Position numbers and translations under genes: made by a program
Shown here: in pieces, positions 62,951 through 64,000 of the stretch
Layout: the number at the start of each line of letters is the position of its first letter
Numbering within the stretch: position 1 is the stretch's first letter
The notes under the pieces: model-generated
Database searches by the model: none
Seen by the model: only the letters and a program-made list of their open reading frames with translations
What the model was told of the DNA's origin: nothing
From: Hoplostethus atlanticus
Lineage: Eukaryota; Chordata; Actinopteri; Trachichthyiformes; Trachichthyidae
Assembly: GCA_034670405.1 (NCBI GenBank)
Contig: JAXDDX010000120.1
Span: forward strand, 1,302,001-1,366,000
Length of the DNA: 64,000 nt
Direction of reading: 5' to 3'

Positions 62951-63679
62951 TCAGCGATAGCTGTTCTTTTAACAGTTATTGTGTTTTAAGATGTATTTGC
63001 ACTATGCTAGTGTAACATTATGGCATTATGCTGCCCCCTATTGGGCAACTCACTGATGAGCAGCCTCCTTAACCCCACCCATTTCATTCACCGATTACAT
63101 GTACTGTAAAAGAAAAATTGAGAATGTCCATATTGCTGCCATATTGCTACTAGTTTGAAATACACTAGTTTTCTGCTTCAAAATATAGCAATCAAGACAC
63201 TATTTTAAGAAAAAAGGTTTTTAGTCCTGGTTTTGAGTAAGGTATTTTTAGCCCTAGTTTTTTTTCATGTTATATTTTGATGTGTTTTACAAATTGTGTC
63301 CCTTTATGATGTTGGTTATCTCCTTTCTGCTACTGTTGTCTTTTGCATGGTCCTCAACTGGTTTCAACCAAGTTTGTAACACACTTTTGGTTACACTGTA
63401 TGAAATGTGCTATGGAAATAAAATGCGATTCAATTTAAAAATGACTACAGTTCAAGTTAGATGAATTGCTGTCAGAGATGTTGGGCCCTGAACGACATCC
63501 AGGACGCCATATGAGACGCCATATGAGACCTGGCTTTACATGCAACTTCTACTGTGCTATTAACTCGCCAGCAGTCAATCCTTTGCTGACGTACAATGAC
63601 GCTCTCTGTACACCATCAAATCTACAGGGTGTATGAAAACGTCACACACAGAAAAACATCATGGATTTTTTTTCTAGTT

Positions 63680-63760
63680 GTCAGGATGGGAGAGTTGTCT
63701 GAGGCTCCAGGGTTTCTGCTCTCTGAATGGAGTCGTGGGTTCAGATCCCACTACTCACCA
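63680..63760 (+). pseudogene. tRNA-Leu-like pseudogene
   Basis: GTCAGGATGGGAGAGTTGTC (A box) and CGTGGGTTCAGATCCCACTA (T arm with B box) match tRNA-Leu, including a long variable arm (CTCTGAATGGAG). The anticodon stem and acceptor pairing are damaged, so it is not a working tRNA. Confidence 0.65.
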
Positions 63761-64000
63761 GCAGTTTTGATACTGGTTTAGCTATTGGTTTCTGTGTGAT
63801 TCCAGACTCCAGACACTCCGTAAATGGTTCAGGTTTTATCTTTTACGCTTTCTTAATGCAAAATAAGGCAACACAGGGAGCAGCAGACAATCCACAGCAT
63901 GCCACTCTTTAAATCATGATGTATATAATAGTTTCAAGAACACAAGAATATGGAAGAAGCCTATGAAACTGTAAATGCTGCAAAATGTCTCACTGTGGAT

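Noticed and set aside
63680-63760. Functional tRNA-Leu gene
   Set aside because: Acceptor and anticodon stems do not pair properly; kept as a pseudogene.

Overview
The window is vertebrate nuclear DNA, most likely from a ray-finned fish. It has intron-rich genes with GT-AG junctions, very long (CA)n/(GT)n tracts, Tc1/mariner and hAT transposons, L2/Rex-like LINEs, a DIRS-type retroelement and tRNA-derived SINEs. The species cannot be fixed from the sequence.

Layout. (1) About 0.9-9.5 kb, plus strand: the 3' part of an unrecognised gene. Five phase-consistent exons were rebuilt by hand. They encode a low-complexity cytoplasmic-type protein with an Arg/Glu-rich helix and a C-terminal PDZ-ligand-like tail, followed by a 2.4-kb 3' UTR. 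(2) 9.5-13.4 kb: intergenic transposon relics and a 42-bp minisatellite. (3) About 13.5-33.4 kb, minus strand: complete rbbp5, the WD40 subunit of the COMPASS/MLL H3K4 methyltransferase complexes, in 14 coding exons (562 codons), with LINEs, MITEs and microsatellites in its introns. (4) 33.4-35.6 kb: the head-to-head spacer between rbbp5 and a cryptochrome gene. (5) About 35.6-57.7 kb, plus strand: a vertebrate CRY1/2/3-class cryptochrome, whose introns hold a DIRS element with internal deletion (39.0-41.5 kb), nested hAT elements (42.06-43.97 kb), a LINE, and a minisatellite grown from its own exon-7 splice junction. The reading frame meets a TGA 33 codons after the conserved core, yet the same frame runs open through three more exon-like segments to a terminal exon near 57.7 kb. 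(6) 53-57.4 kb: a perfect 65-bp-arm palindrome, a 337-bp MITE, an imperfect tandem repeat, and an L2-like LINE inside a mariner-like relic, all in the putative last cry intron. (7) About 59.9-61.8 kb, minus strand: the last coding exon and 3' UTR of tmem263; its first exons lie to the right or outside the window. The rest is repeat-rich spacer or intron.

Biology. rbbp5 acts in chromatin and cry in the circadian repressor loop; tmem263 is a small glycine-rich membrane protein. In human, CRY1 and TMEM263 are neighbours on 12q23 and RBBP5 lies on 1q32, regions that also carry the paralogues NUAK1 and NUAK2. Finding rbbp5, cry and tmem263 together therefore suggests a 1q32-type ohnolog block that kept a cryptochrome lost in mammals (cry3-like). 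That is inference. No wholly new system is evident. The best leads are the interrupted cryptochrome tail, the loss of the gatekeeper Trp in the same protein, the splice-site-derived minisatellite and the long perfect palindrome.
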